Origin: Sparassis latifolia
Taxonomy: Eukaryota; Basidiomycota; Agaricomycetes; Polyporales; Sparassidaceae
DNA length: 64,000 nucleotides
Assembly (NCBI GenBank): GCA_018466975.1
Contig: JAENRS010000017.1
Coordinates: 310,001-374,000 of the forward strand
Direction of reading: 5' to 3'
Position numbers and translations under genes: made by a program. The notes under the pieces were generated by a model that saw nothing but the letters and a program-made list of their open reading frames with translations, was not told the DNA's origin and made no database searches. Of this stretch, positions 34,060-46,037 are shown in pieces. The stretch's first letter is position 1. The number at the start of each line of letters is the position of its first letter.

Positions 34060-35777
34060 GTCCTCGCTGTTTTCGCGGTTTCCTCTGGAACCAACATGAA
34101 ACCTTTGTCACTCCTCTTGCTATCTCTTCCGAGTCTCTACGACCAATCCCAGGTCACCCTCTGAATGAAGTTGAGAACAGTGTTTCACAGCAGACTATTC
34201 GACAGCACCCTGAGCTTTTCCAAATTGTCACTCCCATCCATGTTAACCGCCTAGAAGCACTTCTCGTCAATCATCCGAATCACCCACTAGTTGATTCAGT
34301 CTTGCGGGGCTTGCGGGAAGGCTTTTGGCCCTTTGCGGAGACAGAGCATGGTGATTATCCTGAGACATGGGATGGCGGCAGTGTTCCCCTCTCAGATGAA
34401 GCAGCTTCTTTCGCTACTCGATATGCAGATGATGAACAGACTGCTGGATGCTACTCACCTCCTTTTGGGCCAGACCTTTTACCAGGCATGTATTCCATGC
34501 CGGTACATGCGGTCCCGAAACCTCACTCAGAGAAACTTCATTTCATCAACAATCACTCAGCTGGACCATTTTCTTTAAACTCAATGATCGACAAGTTGAA
34601 TGTCGGCATGAGGCCCGATAATGTCCAAGATCTTGGACGCAACTTGCTCCATGCCCGGGAGGAGTATGGAGACATCCCGCTCTGGCTCTTCAAGTCTGAC
34701 GTGAAAGGTGCTTATCGGCTCATTCCCATGCACCCTTTGTGGCAGCTCAAGCAGGTCGTTACCATCAATGCCCAGCGGTGCATTGATCAGTGCATGTGTT
34801 TTGGGAGCCGCGGCTCTCCGGACATATGGTGTTCCTTTATAAGCTTGGTCATCTAGATTGCCATTCATGTTAAGAGCATTGATGCACTCCTAGCTTTCAT
34901 GGACGACAATTTCTCCTTTGACTGTCACCAAAAGCTTGTCTTCTACCCGCCTTATGCCAAATTTATGCCAATGAAGCAGGTCTTGCTTCTCGAGCTCTGG
35001 GATGAACTTGGCATTCCGCATGAAGAGCCCAAACAGTTATTTGATCGCACGCTAGTTATTATCGGATTTTCAGTTGATTCATCAGCTATGTCCCTTTCAC
35101 TTCCTCGTTCATCATGCCTCGATCTTGTCTCCCACATTCAGCAATTCATCACTAACGCTCCGTGTCGCCGTTGACCTTTACGCGAGTGGCAAAGCCTTCT
35201 TGGATGGATCAACTGGGGGCTGAATATTCAGCCTCTTCTTCGTCCTGCCCTCCAAGCTGCGTATGATAAGATTCGTGGCCTTTCCATTCCCCACGCACCT
35301 GTCTACCTTAATGCTCATGTCATTCGTGATCTCACTTGGATCGCTGACATGTTTGAACACCATGTAGGCATCTACATGCTTCGTGCCACTGCTTGGGGAC
35401 CATCTGATGCTGACCTGTCCGTCTTTTGCGATGCTTGCCTTATGGGAATGGGTTTCTGGTGTCCTCAACTCTTCGAGGCATTCGTGGCTGATGTACCTGC
35501 CCTGACTCGACCTGGCGAAGACATTATTTTCTGGTATGAAGCTCTCACCATTGTTGCGGCACTTGAATGGGCACTCTCCCTTCAGATTCCCTATCAACGC
35601 ATTGCCGCTTACACAGATAACCTCAATACTGTCCAAATTTTTGACATGCTCCGCGGCTGTGATGGCCTCGAAGATCTACTTCTCTATGCTTGCAGCCTGC
35701 TCATTGATTCCAGTCGGGATCTCCGTGTTTGGCACATAGCTGGAGCCAACAATGTAGTTGCAGATGCCCTTTCATGA
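34060..35777 (+). pseudogene. Ngaro reverse transcriptase and RNase H
   Basis: RT motifs are H-A-V-P-K-P, F-K-S-D-V-K-G-A-Y-R-L-I-P-M-H-P and F-M-D-D-N at the catalytic position. An RNase H-like region follows, with V-F-C-D-A-C-L-M-G-M-G-F-W, Y-T-D-N-L-N-T and A-G-A-N-N-V-V-A-D-A-L-S. In-frame stops are TAG at 34854 and TGA at 35172. The final TGA at 35775 comes where relatives usually have arginine, so the original protein may have been longer. Confidence 0.85.
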
Positions 35778-35866
35778 CATCTCTTCGACGTCGCCCTGCA
35801 GTATGTACCGCAATTGCAGATTCACTACTTTATACCCCCTCGCGTGTCGCTGGGGGAGATGCAGAC

Positions 35867-36854
35867 ATGATTTCAATTTCTGCATCGTCCCGGCAACCTC
35901 CTCGAGAGTCGTGGACTTTTGATCGCCTGGTCCGAGAATGCACTATCGCTCTTAGCCACGCACTCGACCCATCCACTCATGTTGCATACACTTCTCATCT
36001 GCAGTCCTACCTCACATTCTGCAAGATCCACGCATTTGCAATTGAACCTACCCCTGACACCCTCTCCTTCTTTGTCATCTTTATGTGCCATCATATTCAA
36101 CCAGATTCTGTCAACTCTTATCTCTCCGGCATCTGCAATCAGTTGGAGCACCTCTTCCCTAACATCCGTACCGTCCGCAAGGGACATCTCGTAGCTCGCA
36201 CTCTTGCCGGATGCAAGAAAATGTTTAACTCCCCACCGCACTGCAAGCGCCCTCTCAAACCCGAGGATCTACACGCCCTTCTTTCTCATTACTCTCCCAC
36301 CTCACACGATAACCTCCTCTTCCATACGATCCTCTTATGCAGATTCTTTGCACTACATCGACTCAGTGAGCTTACCTGGCCGGACCGTGCACATTTGTGC
36401 AACAGTCGGAAACTCATTCGCCACTCGTCCGTCACCTTCTATACGGACGGCTTTGGATACATCTTGCCCTCCCATAAAGCCGACCGTCTCTTTTGCAGCA
36501 GCACTGTTATCATTGCAGCTCGCAATGATGCACTCAATCCATTCCGACCTTTTGCTGATTACCTAATCTCCCATGATAATCGATTTCCGTTTCACCCCAC
36601 TCTCTTCCTCACTTTGTCTAGCAACCCCCCCCACTCGCTCCTGGTTCCTCTATCGCCTCCGCGCTCTTATCCATGACAATGTCGCGGGCCATTCCCTTCG
36701 AGCTGGAGGTGCTACATTTTTTGCTGCTGCCGGTTGGCCAGACGACCGCATCCAAGCGCTCGGATGCTGGACCTCTGAGGCCTTTAAAATTTACATTCAG
36801 AAGAATCCAGTTGTCCTCCAAGCACTATTGCACAGCTCTGCAGCGCGTGTATAG
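35867..36854 (+). pseudogene. Ngaro tyrosine recombinase
   Basis: An N-terminal helical SAM-like domain precedes the catalytic domain. The catalytic residues are the first Arg in L-H-R-L-S-E-L-T-W, the H-x-x-R pair in G-H-S-L-R-A-G-G-A-T-F, a Trp in L-G-C-W-T-S-E, and the nucleophile Tyr in F-K-I-Y-I. A frameshift near 36620 separates the first Arg from the rest. This enzyme class inserts a circular DNA intermediate without target duplication. Confidence 0.88.
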
Positions 36855-36916
36855 CCTCCCTCCATTTTCCCTCACACCACCAACCTCCCCACCTACCACC
36901 TTCCAATACGGGTTGT

Positions 36917-37095
36917 TACCGGCTGCCATACACGACGCAGCAGAAAGTGGCGCCAAACGCTCTACATGACGTCTCAGCAGGAATGTATTATTTTGGTGGC
37001 CTATCCTTGTTTGCGAGGATGGCCGTTCTGGCTATACACGGGCAGTACAGAGCGCGCAGATCTTTCGAGTCTCTTATCAGGTGTGTGTTGATTAG
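36917..37095 (+). repeat. Ngaro split direct repeat B1
   Basis: 179 bp, same length as B2 at 37606-37784, ending GATTAG in both. It abuts A2. Confidence 0.88.
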
Positions 37096-37445
37096 TCGGG
37101 TTTAGAGGAACTTTTAACGAGTCTAATCAGCACTGCGCCATGGCATGACTCTTTCTGGACAGCGTCTGGATCTTCCAATGGCATTCACGTGCCCTGGTTT
37201 TCCTCGCAGTGCGAGATGAGTCCAGCGGACGCTCCACAGACTAACGGGGGTCTCGAGTGCACTGCCACTGTTGTGGCAGGGGGTGCTTCTGGGGTCGGAC
37301 CCCCCGTCGCTCAGGTAGGAGTGCAAGTTAGGGGGGTCACTTCACCTCCTCTCTTCCAGCATCTCCCTCCTGCTAGGTCTGTCTATTCATGTGCAGCGCA
37401 CCTCATCTCTTACTGACATCTCTTCCTCCTGCTAGCATCTTTTTC
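37096..37445 (+). repeat. Ngaro split direct repeat A2
   Basis: About 350 bp, near-identical to A1. The 160 bp from here to B2 (37446-37605) is T/C-rich and single copy. Confidence 0.88.
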
Positions 37446-37605
37446 AAGCACTCACCCATCTCTTACCCTCCCTCTCTTCACTTCTTGTTCACTCACTCTC
37501 CTATCTCACTATTGCCATTTGTATCTTCTATTTCCGAGCATCCTGTAGCCCTGTATTTGTATCTTGCACTCTACTCTACTTGTACCTACCAGTTTTCTAC
37601 TGTAC

Positions 37606-37784
37606 TACCGGCTGCCATACACGACGCAGCGGAAAGTGGCACTGAACGCCCTACACGACGTCTCGGCAGGAATGTACTATTTTGGTGGCCTATCCTCATT
37701 CGCGAGGACGGCCGTTCTGGCTATACATGGGCAGTACAGAGCACGCAGATCTTTCGAGTCTCTTATCAGGTGTGTGTCGATTAG
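37606..37784 (+). repeat. Ngaro split direct repeat B2
   Basis: 179 bp. Differences from B1 are mostly C/T and A/G transitions. It marks the right end of the Ngaro element. Confidence 0.88.
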
Positions 37785-38258
37785 ATGGACTTATAGTCCT
37801 TATTTAAGGACATAAGGACAAAAAGGGCCTAAGGCATATTCCCTGAGTGTCTGAAATTCGACTTATTGAGACTTATTTGAACACTTATGGACTTAAATAA
37901 GGGTTGCCAGACCCAAAAGTCTAAATAAGTCCCTAAGGAAAAGTTGGGTTTTCCTGATGTAAGTCTGAGGTTTGTACCCCTCTTCTTTTATTTTAAAAGC
38001 TTCTGTAAACATGATTCAAGTTGTACTCAGACTGTACATACTCTATATTCACCCTGTAGTTACTATCTACATCATATATACTATAGGTAGTGATACCCTC
38101 CAAGGGTACAAGGGTTGGAAAATCCATACCCCTACCCTTACCCTCCGATACCCTTACCCTTGACCCTTGAGGGTTATCCATACCCTTGCTCTGCACTAAT
38201 CTCACGTGAAACCGAAGAGGTTTCATTGGCACTAGGCAGGAACATAGTAGTGTAGTAA

Positions 38259-40138
38259 ACTATAGGAAGGTCCAAGTATAGTTATAGTAAAGGTTATAGT
38301 CCAGGTATGAGTTTGTTGGACCGGTGAAACCTGTACACATAGAACAGGTACATGAGATCCAACTATATAAACCTGCAGAGTTTTTATAAACATATGGGTG
38401 AGACTTAAATTAAACTATATAAATTGAAGCACAAATGTTAAGTGCATATATTCTGTAAGAGAGCTACTTAAACTTAAACTTTGCATGTTAAACTTTGCTC
38501 TTAAGTACTACTTTACTTGAAGACATGTCTAGGATGTGTAGTAAACTATGCATAGGTACATACATAGTAATAGTACAGGTCATAGTACAGGTTCATCTTT
38601 CATAAACCTGTGACCCTCATGGTCCTGTACTATATGCAGGTCCATGTACCTGCATGTATAGTCAGGGTCAGGCCTTTGTACTACAAAGGTAGACCTGTGT
38701 CCCTGCCTGATTGGCACTAGCTTACTCTGCAGCTCTTATCAAACCCCAACAAACTATTCCTGCATACGTCACTCACATTCGCTGTCACCCTAAATGTCAT
38801 TTTTGTGGCGCGTTGATGAGTGCACACTTGACACAAACACCTAAACCCAACTAAACAAACAAGAAGGGTGACCTGTGTGTGAGGGAAGGGCGATGCAACT
38901 GTAAAATGATGCAAGTGGGTCCCAGAACCTTGACCAAAGCCTAAGGGGGATGCAACCTGTAAAAGAACGAGGACTCGCAATGTAAACATGAAGTCAAGCG
39001 ACAATCTATGACAAAGTAGCAAAAGCCGGAGAGTGGGAAGCTAAAGTTGCGATGTGATCATCAAACTCATAGGTGAAGATGAACTAAATCGCAAAGGTGA
39101 AGGGAACTATCTGTGGAGGTAGAACGCTATAGGGAAACGCAGTATTTGCCGTCTCGACGAAGTCGCAGTCAGTCTAACACAAAAGTCAGAGTAAGACTAA
39201 TGCAGGTGGTATAACACTATCTTGCTATGTCACTATCGCAGTATCGCAGTTCACTATCGTAGTCGCAGTACGCAGTCTCGAAGTATCGCAGTCGTGCTAT
39301 GTTGCAGTGTCACTATCTCGCTATGACGCAGTGGAGTATATCACAGTTCAAAGTCGCTATCGCAGTAAACACAGTTTCTCAGTGATCTGAAGTGAAGGGG
39401 GAAGTCTCCTACTGGTCTTCAATGATAATCGACTTAGATACAGCAGGTATTTATAGAGGGGGAAAAGGGGAGAGAAAATGCGGAAGTCACAAAATGTCGG
39501 ATGATGGATCCTGACATCGGAAAGAGTTGCAATGGTCTAGGACCAATGGAAAAGTAGGTAAAGTGAGTGGAGAGGTGAATGTTGTACGTTAGCGATGGAG
39601 AAGAACAGTAAAGTAGAGGGAAATTGACAGAAAACATATGCTACTTGTCCTGAACCACATGGAACACTCAAATGGCATCTCCGGTCCAGCATGAAGGTAG
39701 GAGTCTTGAAGGGGAAGGGCGAATGATAAAGGGCATGGGATTTGCAAAACAAGAGGGCACAACTGTTGAGTGCCACCGATAAGTCAGCGCGATGAATCAG
39801 TGAGTCGGCGCGATGTCTGGGAAGTACGGACTTGAAAGAAAATCGACCAGGGCACATAGGATGAGACCAAAGGGCAATGGGTAAGTGGTATCCGACAGTG
39901 AGGAGACACAAGAGTGATGTATGAGTGATGAAATAATGTCAAATCTCGATGAGAGGTTGCGAGGAGTCAAGCGAAGTCGAACGAGAGGTTGTGCGAAGTC
40001 GCAAAAGTTCGCAGAATGTTGCTAAAGAGTCGGATGTATCTCGGAGACTAAAGTATAGAGTGGTGAGGTCTGAGAGATCACTGGAAAATTGTGTTTTCAG
40101 AGGCCAGAGTTGCAGGGAGCATATCAGCGTACAATGAT
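38259..40138. other. Repeat-rich gap, no gene
   Basis: Contains a diverged internal repeat (around 38255-38330 and 38535-38600, sharing GTAGTAAACTAT), and a low-complexity zone of CGCAGT/CTATCG words at 39170-39390. A block of about 90 bp at 38806-38897 recurs inverted at 45038-45130. Part of it may be LTR of the second gypsy element. No domain was seen in any frame. Confidence 0.4.
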
Positions 40139-41460
40139 GAGATTGTAGTTCCGTCGCAAGCCGGAAAGGTGGAGTACGAGCAGAATCAAGTCCGTGTGGG
40201 GTCTGAGATGCAATGCAGGAGAAGAGTCTATTCCAGAGGTATGAGGTGGGTAGCCCGAAAGCATAGCTAGGAAAATCTTTGTAATCGCAATCAGAAAATG
40301 CAAGACTGCCCAGAAACGCACAAAATGCAAGACTGCCCAAAGACGCACTAACTGGATGGGATGGGGATGTGAATGAGGCTTTCACAAGCGTACCTTCCAG
40401 GACGGTGGGTTCTACCCCAACCTCCTCCCCTGCCATCATACTTAAACTGGTCCTGACCTTTGCTGCCCTCCCGATACTGCCTGCATCTGCTTAACAATCG
40501 CTCTGCTGAATCACTGCCCATCACGCCATATCTCGCAATCCTGTCCGCTCATGCTCCTACTCAATCTGAGGGGTAGTCCATCACCAGGCCCACCCGAGCG
40601 CCTGATAAGCACCCGCCTGCCTCAGAGGCATATCTCCCATCCTGAACTCAATCTCCCATCCATGGATGCCAGCATCATCCTTCACAAATACACCCTCGTG
40701 GAAGCTCTTCTTCACATTGAGGTCTTTACTGAGCCCTTCGACCCAATCCTGTGGAAAGCATGGGTGGTCTAGATGCACATCCTGCTGGTGATCCTCCTGC
40801 AAGTATATTTTTCTTTGCTGCCCAATTGTCACAAATCCCTCAGGTATTTATGGTCCAGGCCCAGTCTGAGGCTGTCAGCTTGGGGATCATCCTACCCCTT
40901 CTGCGCGATATTCCTGTCCTCGCCCAAGTGGAAATACATCTTGCAACCGCTCGCACTATGGAAGGCGATCATTGGATGATCCCTCGGATTGCTAACCACC
41001 TTCTTGCTGTCATTCCTCATGGTTTGACTGCCCACGTTCTGTACGATGACCCCACTGTCTGCGAGAACTTTGGTTTGGGTCACCCACCGGATGGTCTCCC
41101 TGACATTGGTGCGCAGTCGTCCTATCCCTATTTCCCTGAAATCACCTTCCTTAGTTTTTATCGCCATCAGGAACCTTGCACCTTCGGGTTGAGACGCTGC
41201 ATGATGCGGCCCGCAGACTGCATGCGCGGAATCACCGGTAGGTGCGAGTTGGCAGATGGTACTTTGAGACAGTTGCGGATCGTAGTTGAGGAGTTGAAAG
41301 TAGCATTTGGGCTTGTAGCATTCTCTCCTCCGATAACCAGCTTCCAATTGGTGTCGGAGTAAGGTCTGTTGTGTAGCATCTCATGGTATCTCCGAAATGT
41401 GAGACCACTTCGCGGATATGATTCCCACCTCAGCACGCTAGACGTCCCTTCAATGACCAT
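40139..41460 (+). repeat. Dispersed repeat R1, copy 2 (uninterrupted)
   Basis: The intact counterpart of 18061-18319 plus 28411-29490. It holds two same-strand open stretches, 40551-40772 and 40751-41362. The second encodes about 200 residues with P-V-L-A-Q-V-E-I-H-L-A-T-A and Y-P-Y-F-P-E-I-T-F-L but no family I recognise. It may be a piece of a retroelement's extra ORF or a duplicated host gene. Confidence 0.7.
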
Positions 41461-41814
41461 CTGAAGTATTGATGCTCTCACTCCATGTGCTTTTATTGCT
41501 GATCATCCCTGCATCCCATGACCTGAACACATGCCCAGCACTCCTCACAAGCAATGTATGTTGCTACTTCTGTGGAAAGCAAGCACCCGGTCATTCCCTG
41601 GAATCTTGTATCATGCATAACAATTTCTATGCCCATTATAATCCTCAGGACCTGGTGTACCATCTCGACCTCAACAAGATCCTCATTTCAACAACTTTAA
41701 TGGGACAGGTTCTCTGTATACTGAGAACTTCCCAATGGATACCCCAGGACCATCGGAGCTCAGAGAATTATAGAATTCACCTTTGAGGGTAAAGGCGGCA
41801 TAGGAAGGGGCTTA
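41461..41814 (+). pseudogene. Retroelement 3' ORF fragment with zinc-knuckle-like motif
   Basis: A frame contains C-Y-F-C-G-K-Q-A-P-G-H-S-L-E-S-C, a CCHC-like cluster with a C-x2-C-x6-H-x4-C spacing, followed by L-D-L-N-K-I. It ends beside a purine-rich tract (GGCGGCATAGGAAGGGG) immediately before the LTR start at 41815, so it is probably the 3' end of a retrotransposon whose front is missing. Confidence 0.55.
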
Positions 41815-42183
41815 TGTTACAATGCATTGTACTTTTACATATACCATCTCGAGACTCTGAGTCCAGACGTCTCTCAACTCAATCTGGACATTACTAGACC
41901 ATGACATCATAGTCTAGGTACTTACTGACTCGTCCCTCACTGTGCAGGTACTCACTTTACTCAGCCATTACTGGTATGTCTTACTCATCATGTGCTACTA
42001 GTATATAAGACAGAGATCATCAACTGGAATGCCAGTCTTGATCTGGTTACCTTTACCTCACAATACACAGACTTATCACTCAGTCCTGGTGTGATGGCCT
42101 CAGCTCTTGACTCGCAGTACTTAGTCATTGACTTCGTATGTGCTCGATGAACCTTGGACTTAGTGGTATGCCCCAGCGTAACA
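41815..42183 (+). repeat. LTR, solo or truncated element
   Basis: 369 bp starting TGTTAC and ending GTAACA, preceded by a polypurine tract. It contains a TATA-like TATATAAG at about 42001. No matching second LTR was found in the window. Confidence 0.6.
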
Positions 42184-45100
42184 CAACTCCCCCAAGCTTG
42201 TTAAGGGGGAGGGAGATCACCATCATGGCCTGGCTGTATGACACACCAGGCCTTACAGCGGAAGATGCAGAGCAGTCACTCACAGTGCCCGGAGATGGTC
42301 TTCCACTAAGTACAGCATCAATGCTCTCAACTTTAGGGGAATTTTGGTACTTACCTGGAATCAGAGAGGAGAAACCAACTGACGGGCCTCAGGGCGAGAG
42401 CACAAGTTGTAATGGTGAGACATGGCTGTCAGATGTCAATGGCAGCGAGTAGTAAGTACAGATAAGAGAGGTTATCTGGGAGTGAGATAATGGTTGAGTC
42501 GGAAGTTTGGGGTGATCAGATCAGAAGAAATCCAGACAGAGACCAGCAGATAAAAGCAAAGCAATGTTTTCAAATGAAGTCTGGGCTGTGAAAAATATGT
42601 GATGACAGCTACTCCTTTTGGAAGACGTGGAGTCACATGAAGCATTCTATAATGTCACAGTTTTAAAGGCTCATTAATTGAACAAAAAAACACTGCCCTC
42701 TACGCTACAAGTGGGGGCTCTTTATACTACAGCTATCAAAGCTGTATGAACGTCAGAGAATATGGTGCAATAATGAGAAGAGGGTGGCAAAATAAAATGG
42801 GGTGCCTTTTGGTGAGGGAACTGACAGACGTGTAATGTGTTTCAATATAAAACTCGCATAACTAACGCAATACTCTAGATATCGAGCTTGGCAAGCGGAG
42901 CGATTTAAGGCCAAGGCCAACAATAAGGTGATGAAAGCCAAGGCCAAAGCTGCCAAGGCTGCACATGCCAGAGCTCATCTTTATGGTGAAGCTTATGAGT
43001 TGGACTTCACATGCGCTGGAGATCAGGAAGAAGTCAATGCTGAGGAATTCAGAGGGAAGGGAACATCGCGGGTCTAGAATTGATGAGGAAGTTTCTTTGT
43101 ACTTGCTAGCACACTTGCTCAACCCCTCCACTCACGCACATCTATGTATTATGCTCAAGTATTCACCACTGCTTGCTTGCACTGTCTGTTTTAGTCACTG
43201 AAGTGCTTGGTCATTTTTGCTGACTAATGTCTGACACTTAGAAGGACAATAGCGAGGTAGGTTTCTATTGTCTTTATTGTTTTTACTATCCCCCACTCTC
43301 TTTTGTTTTATCCAGAGTCATTTCTTATTGTTATGACTCAGACTCCTATTATCACATTTTCTATTGTTATTTCTATTGAAGGTGCTTTTCTATTATTTAG
43401 ATTTTCCCACCTTCTTTAGTATATAAACCCTGGAAGCCCACTTAGACTTCCAGAGGAAACCTGTTGTCCTAAAAGTATAGGACATTCTTCTCACCTCTAG
43501 AGGAAAATTGTTGCTCTTACATTACAGAGCATTCTTCTCACCCCAGTAGTCACTAGTTGGTATATACTCAAGCTCTTACTTACCTGAATACAGTGTTATT
43601 CAGGTATAGCATCCTAGGCATCAAGCAAGTCATAACTCGGTCATTTGTCAATCGGTCATCTGTTAACTTGGTCACTTATTACTTGGTCATTCTCTCTGTA
43701 TTATTACAAGACAGTCTTTCCCTCTTACTCACACACACTCTCTCACACTTGATTACTACCAGTTAACCAAGTGATTAACTACATCGAATACACTGAGGAA
43801 TATTTCCTGACTTTGTTCAAGTCCAGTGACCTCAGGAGGATTTTGTTTTGGGTTGTGTTTTATCCAAGACACTATTCTCGTCTGTCAGAACTGAAAAGGA
43901 AATTTAGCCAGTAAGAATTGAGTGCTGGTCATTTTCATCACACATACACTGAGGGTTTCTTAATGCCATACTATCATGAGGAGAGAGTGTAAGCAGCCTA
44001 GATCCTTAGGCTCACCAGGGCTACAGTGGACTCAATATATAGCCAGAGTAAGCTAAGACTGAGTAAGAACAGCTAGATGGTGAGTGTAAAGGATTAAAAG
44101 CAACTTGCTTATGTAAGTAGTAAGCAGTCCATAATGAGTAACGGTCGTCAGAACCGACCCGTTACAGGGAGTTACCGATCTTTAAGTGCTCCGGCTTCCT
44201 CTTCCATATTCCTGGATGCTTTGTTTTCATTTTTACATGGGCCAATGCATGCACTTCCACATTACAGTTTGCAATTTTTTTTACATGTTCTCATGGTGAG
44301 AAGGGAGAGACAGCAAGATGCTGGTGGTGGGTATTGATGGGGGGTGGTGTTGCTTATTTTGTCACACAGATGTCGCACTCATCTTGCAGATGAAGCACTC
44401 ATGCTGCTGCCATATCGGGCTATACATCATCACACTTTTCATCAGGAGTGTTACAAAATGCAGGCTGAAGCATGCCTGATTGTCCAAAACACTTATTAGA
44501 ATCGTGGAACACAGTGCTGTAGGGCATATTGCTATGACCCAAACATCACTTGGGTCAGTCATTCTCATTATCAAGAGAGATCTTTGATGTCAGTACACAT
44601 ACAGTGGTTGCAAAAGTGGTATTTGATGTCTCATTCAGCAATCTCACAACACCTGAACCCCTGGCTTGGTGAAACACATCTACTGGTGTAGTAGCATCCT
44701 ACAATTTTATCTGATTTACTTATTGAGTGTGGAAGCAGTGACAACAGTGTTGCTGATTTTTTGAATTTCACAACTTTCCCCACATGATAGTAGCTCCCTT
44801 GTACAACAATACTTTTGATGTCACATACTGTCTCAAAAGTCCAAAGTCTCTACATCATGTGATCTGCCCTAGGCCGCGGCAGACCTGATGGAGGATTTCA
44901 ACATTCCGAATTATAATTGTTAACAAAAGTCTTGTTGACCTTCGGATAACCTCTGGTATTTTCCACTGAAAATTTGCAGTTCTCAATTTCCTCTCAAAAA
45001 CTACAGATCCAGTGTCTGGCAGTGTAGGGAGTCCAACTTGCATCGCCCTTCTCTCTCACACACGAATCTCCCTTACTTTAGTTGGGTTTAGGTGTTTGTG

Positions 45101-46037
45101 TCAGATGTGCACTCATCAGCACATGAAAGTGGTGACGGGCTGCCCAGATGAGGCCATACTGGTCATCGCAGAGATCTTGGTGCTCGCACACTGGAAGGTG
45201 ACAGAGTGCGTGAATCATGCACTGTGAGGACCTGAGCTGAGCTGCATGACTGAACACAGTGGTTGCCAGATACAATTCGTGCAAAAGTTGTCAGGGCTGG
45301 GTAAGTTTTTACATTGGAAGATATATCTACACACATAGAGAATACATCCTGAGGGGTCTGATATGTTATGGAAACCTCCCATCTGTTGCAAAACAGTTGT
45401 CAATGTGGGTCAGCTGTGCACGTGATTGAAGAGAGTGGTCACCAGCTATGATTCCTGTGGGCATGGGTATGATTTTTTGGGTGGTCTGGCAACTCGAACC
45501 ATCACTGAATGTGCTGGAATGTACCATGGTCTTTCAGAAACCAGACCGAGCGTGCAAAACCCAAGTGCAATCAACAAATGTTCAACTTGGAGGGAGAGAT
45601 AACAGTTACCAACAGGAACAAACAACCATAAATATCCGTGCAGGACGGACTGCAGAAGATGCGTGCTTGCTCTCCGAGGAAGAAAACCTGATGTAGTCTT
45701 CATTTCGTCCGATTTGATCGTCCTGATCCTGACTTCTGCGAGCATTCTGGTGCTTAAGCGTGCTGGTCCCCACTATTTGCCGAGCACCTGTTGCGGTATA
45801 GCTGGCCGGATTTGCTACACCAAGGTTAAAGCCAAGGAAATTATCCACAAAGCGGTGAGTCGACGCCTCTAACAGTGCCGCATCGGAAAGCGCAGCCGAA
45901 GTGCATGGGCAAGCCACGTGGCTATACAGTACTATAGTGCTGCAGGCGCATGCTTGGCGCCACTCAGACTTCTTCTTTTCTTCCTCCCATCCATATCGAT
46001 AACAGTACTCCTGCGCTCATAATCCTTGAATTTCACC
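42184..46037. other. Repeat-derived gap, no confident gene
   Basis: A frame at 42864-43076 has no start codon and reads F-K-A-K-A-N-N-K-V-M-K-A-K-A-K-A-A-K, a lysine/alanine-rich retroelement-like tail. An LTR-like stretch with TATATAAACC begins near 43228, but I could not fix its end. The inverted partner of 38806-38897 lies at 45038-45130. The rest is AT-rich with only short frames. Confidence 0.4.

Larger units (their letters stand above)
32457..37784 (+). mobile_element. Ngaro-type tyrosine-recombinase retrotransposon
   Basis: Its ends form split direct repeats in the order A1 (32457-32805), internal genes, B1 (36917-37095), A2 (37096-37445), B2 (37606-37784). That A1-B1-A2-B2 arrangement is diagnostic of Ngaro/PAT-like elements in the DIRS order. 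Inside are a gag-like gene, RT with RNase H, and a tyrosine recombinase in place of an integrase. No target duplication is expected and none was seen. A and B copies are very similar to each other, while several TGA/TAG stops break the genes. Confidence 0.9.
32251..38198 (+). mobile_element. hAT-like element carrying a nested Ngaro
   Basis: The ends are TAGTGCAGAGCA and TGCTCTGCACTA, a perfect 12-bp inverted repeat, flanked by the 8-bp duplication ATCTCACG at 32243-32250 and 38199-38206. Both features fit hAT. Subterminal stretches are also roughly mirrored and packed with ACCCTT/AAGGGT words. Without the inserted Ngaro (32457-37784) the element is only about 620 bp and has no transposase, so it is a non-autonomous, MITE-like copy. 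Confidence 0.8.
31395..38258 (+). pseudogene. Second gypsy element: extra 3' ORF, split by nested elements
   Basis: An acidic, serine-rich start (MSSLDYRLDDDD) is followed by a helical block with R-H-Y-M-E-R-M-E-A-I-A-Q-S (31569-31913). The frame then continues to 32250, where the hAT-like element begins. Skipping 32251-38198 plus one target copy lets it run on as I-S-R-E-T-E-E-V-S-L-A to a stop at about 38256. Position matches the extra ORF of the first chromovirus. Confidence 0.6.

Noticed and set aside
43228..44100. LTR beginning TGTCTGACA with a TATATAAACC box
   Set aside because: I could not find a matching end, a partner LTR or a clear primer-binding or polypurine site, so it is only mentioned in the gap entry.
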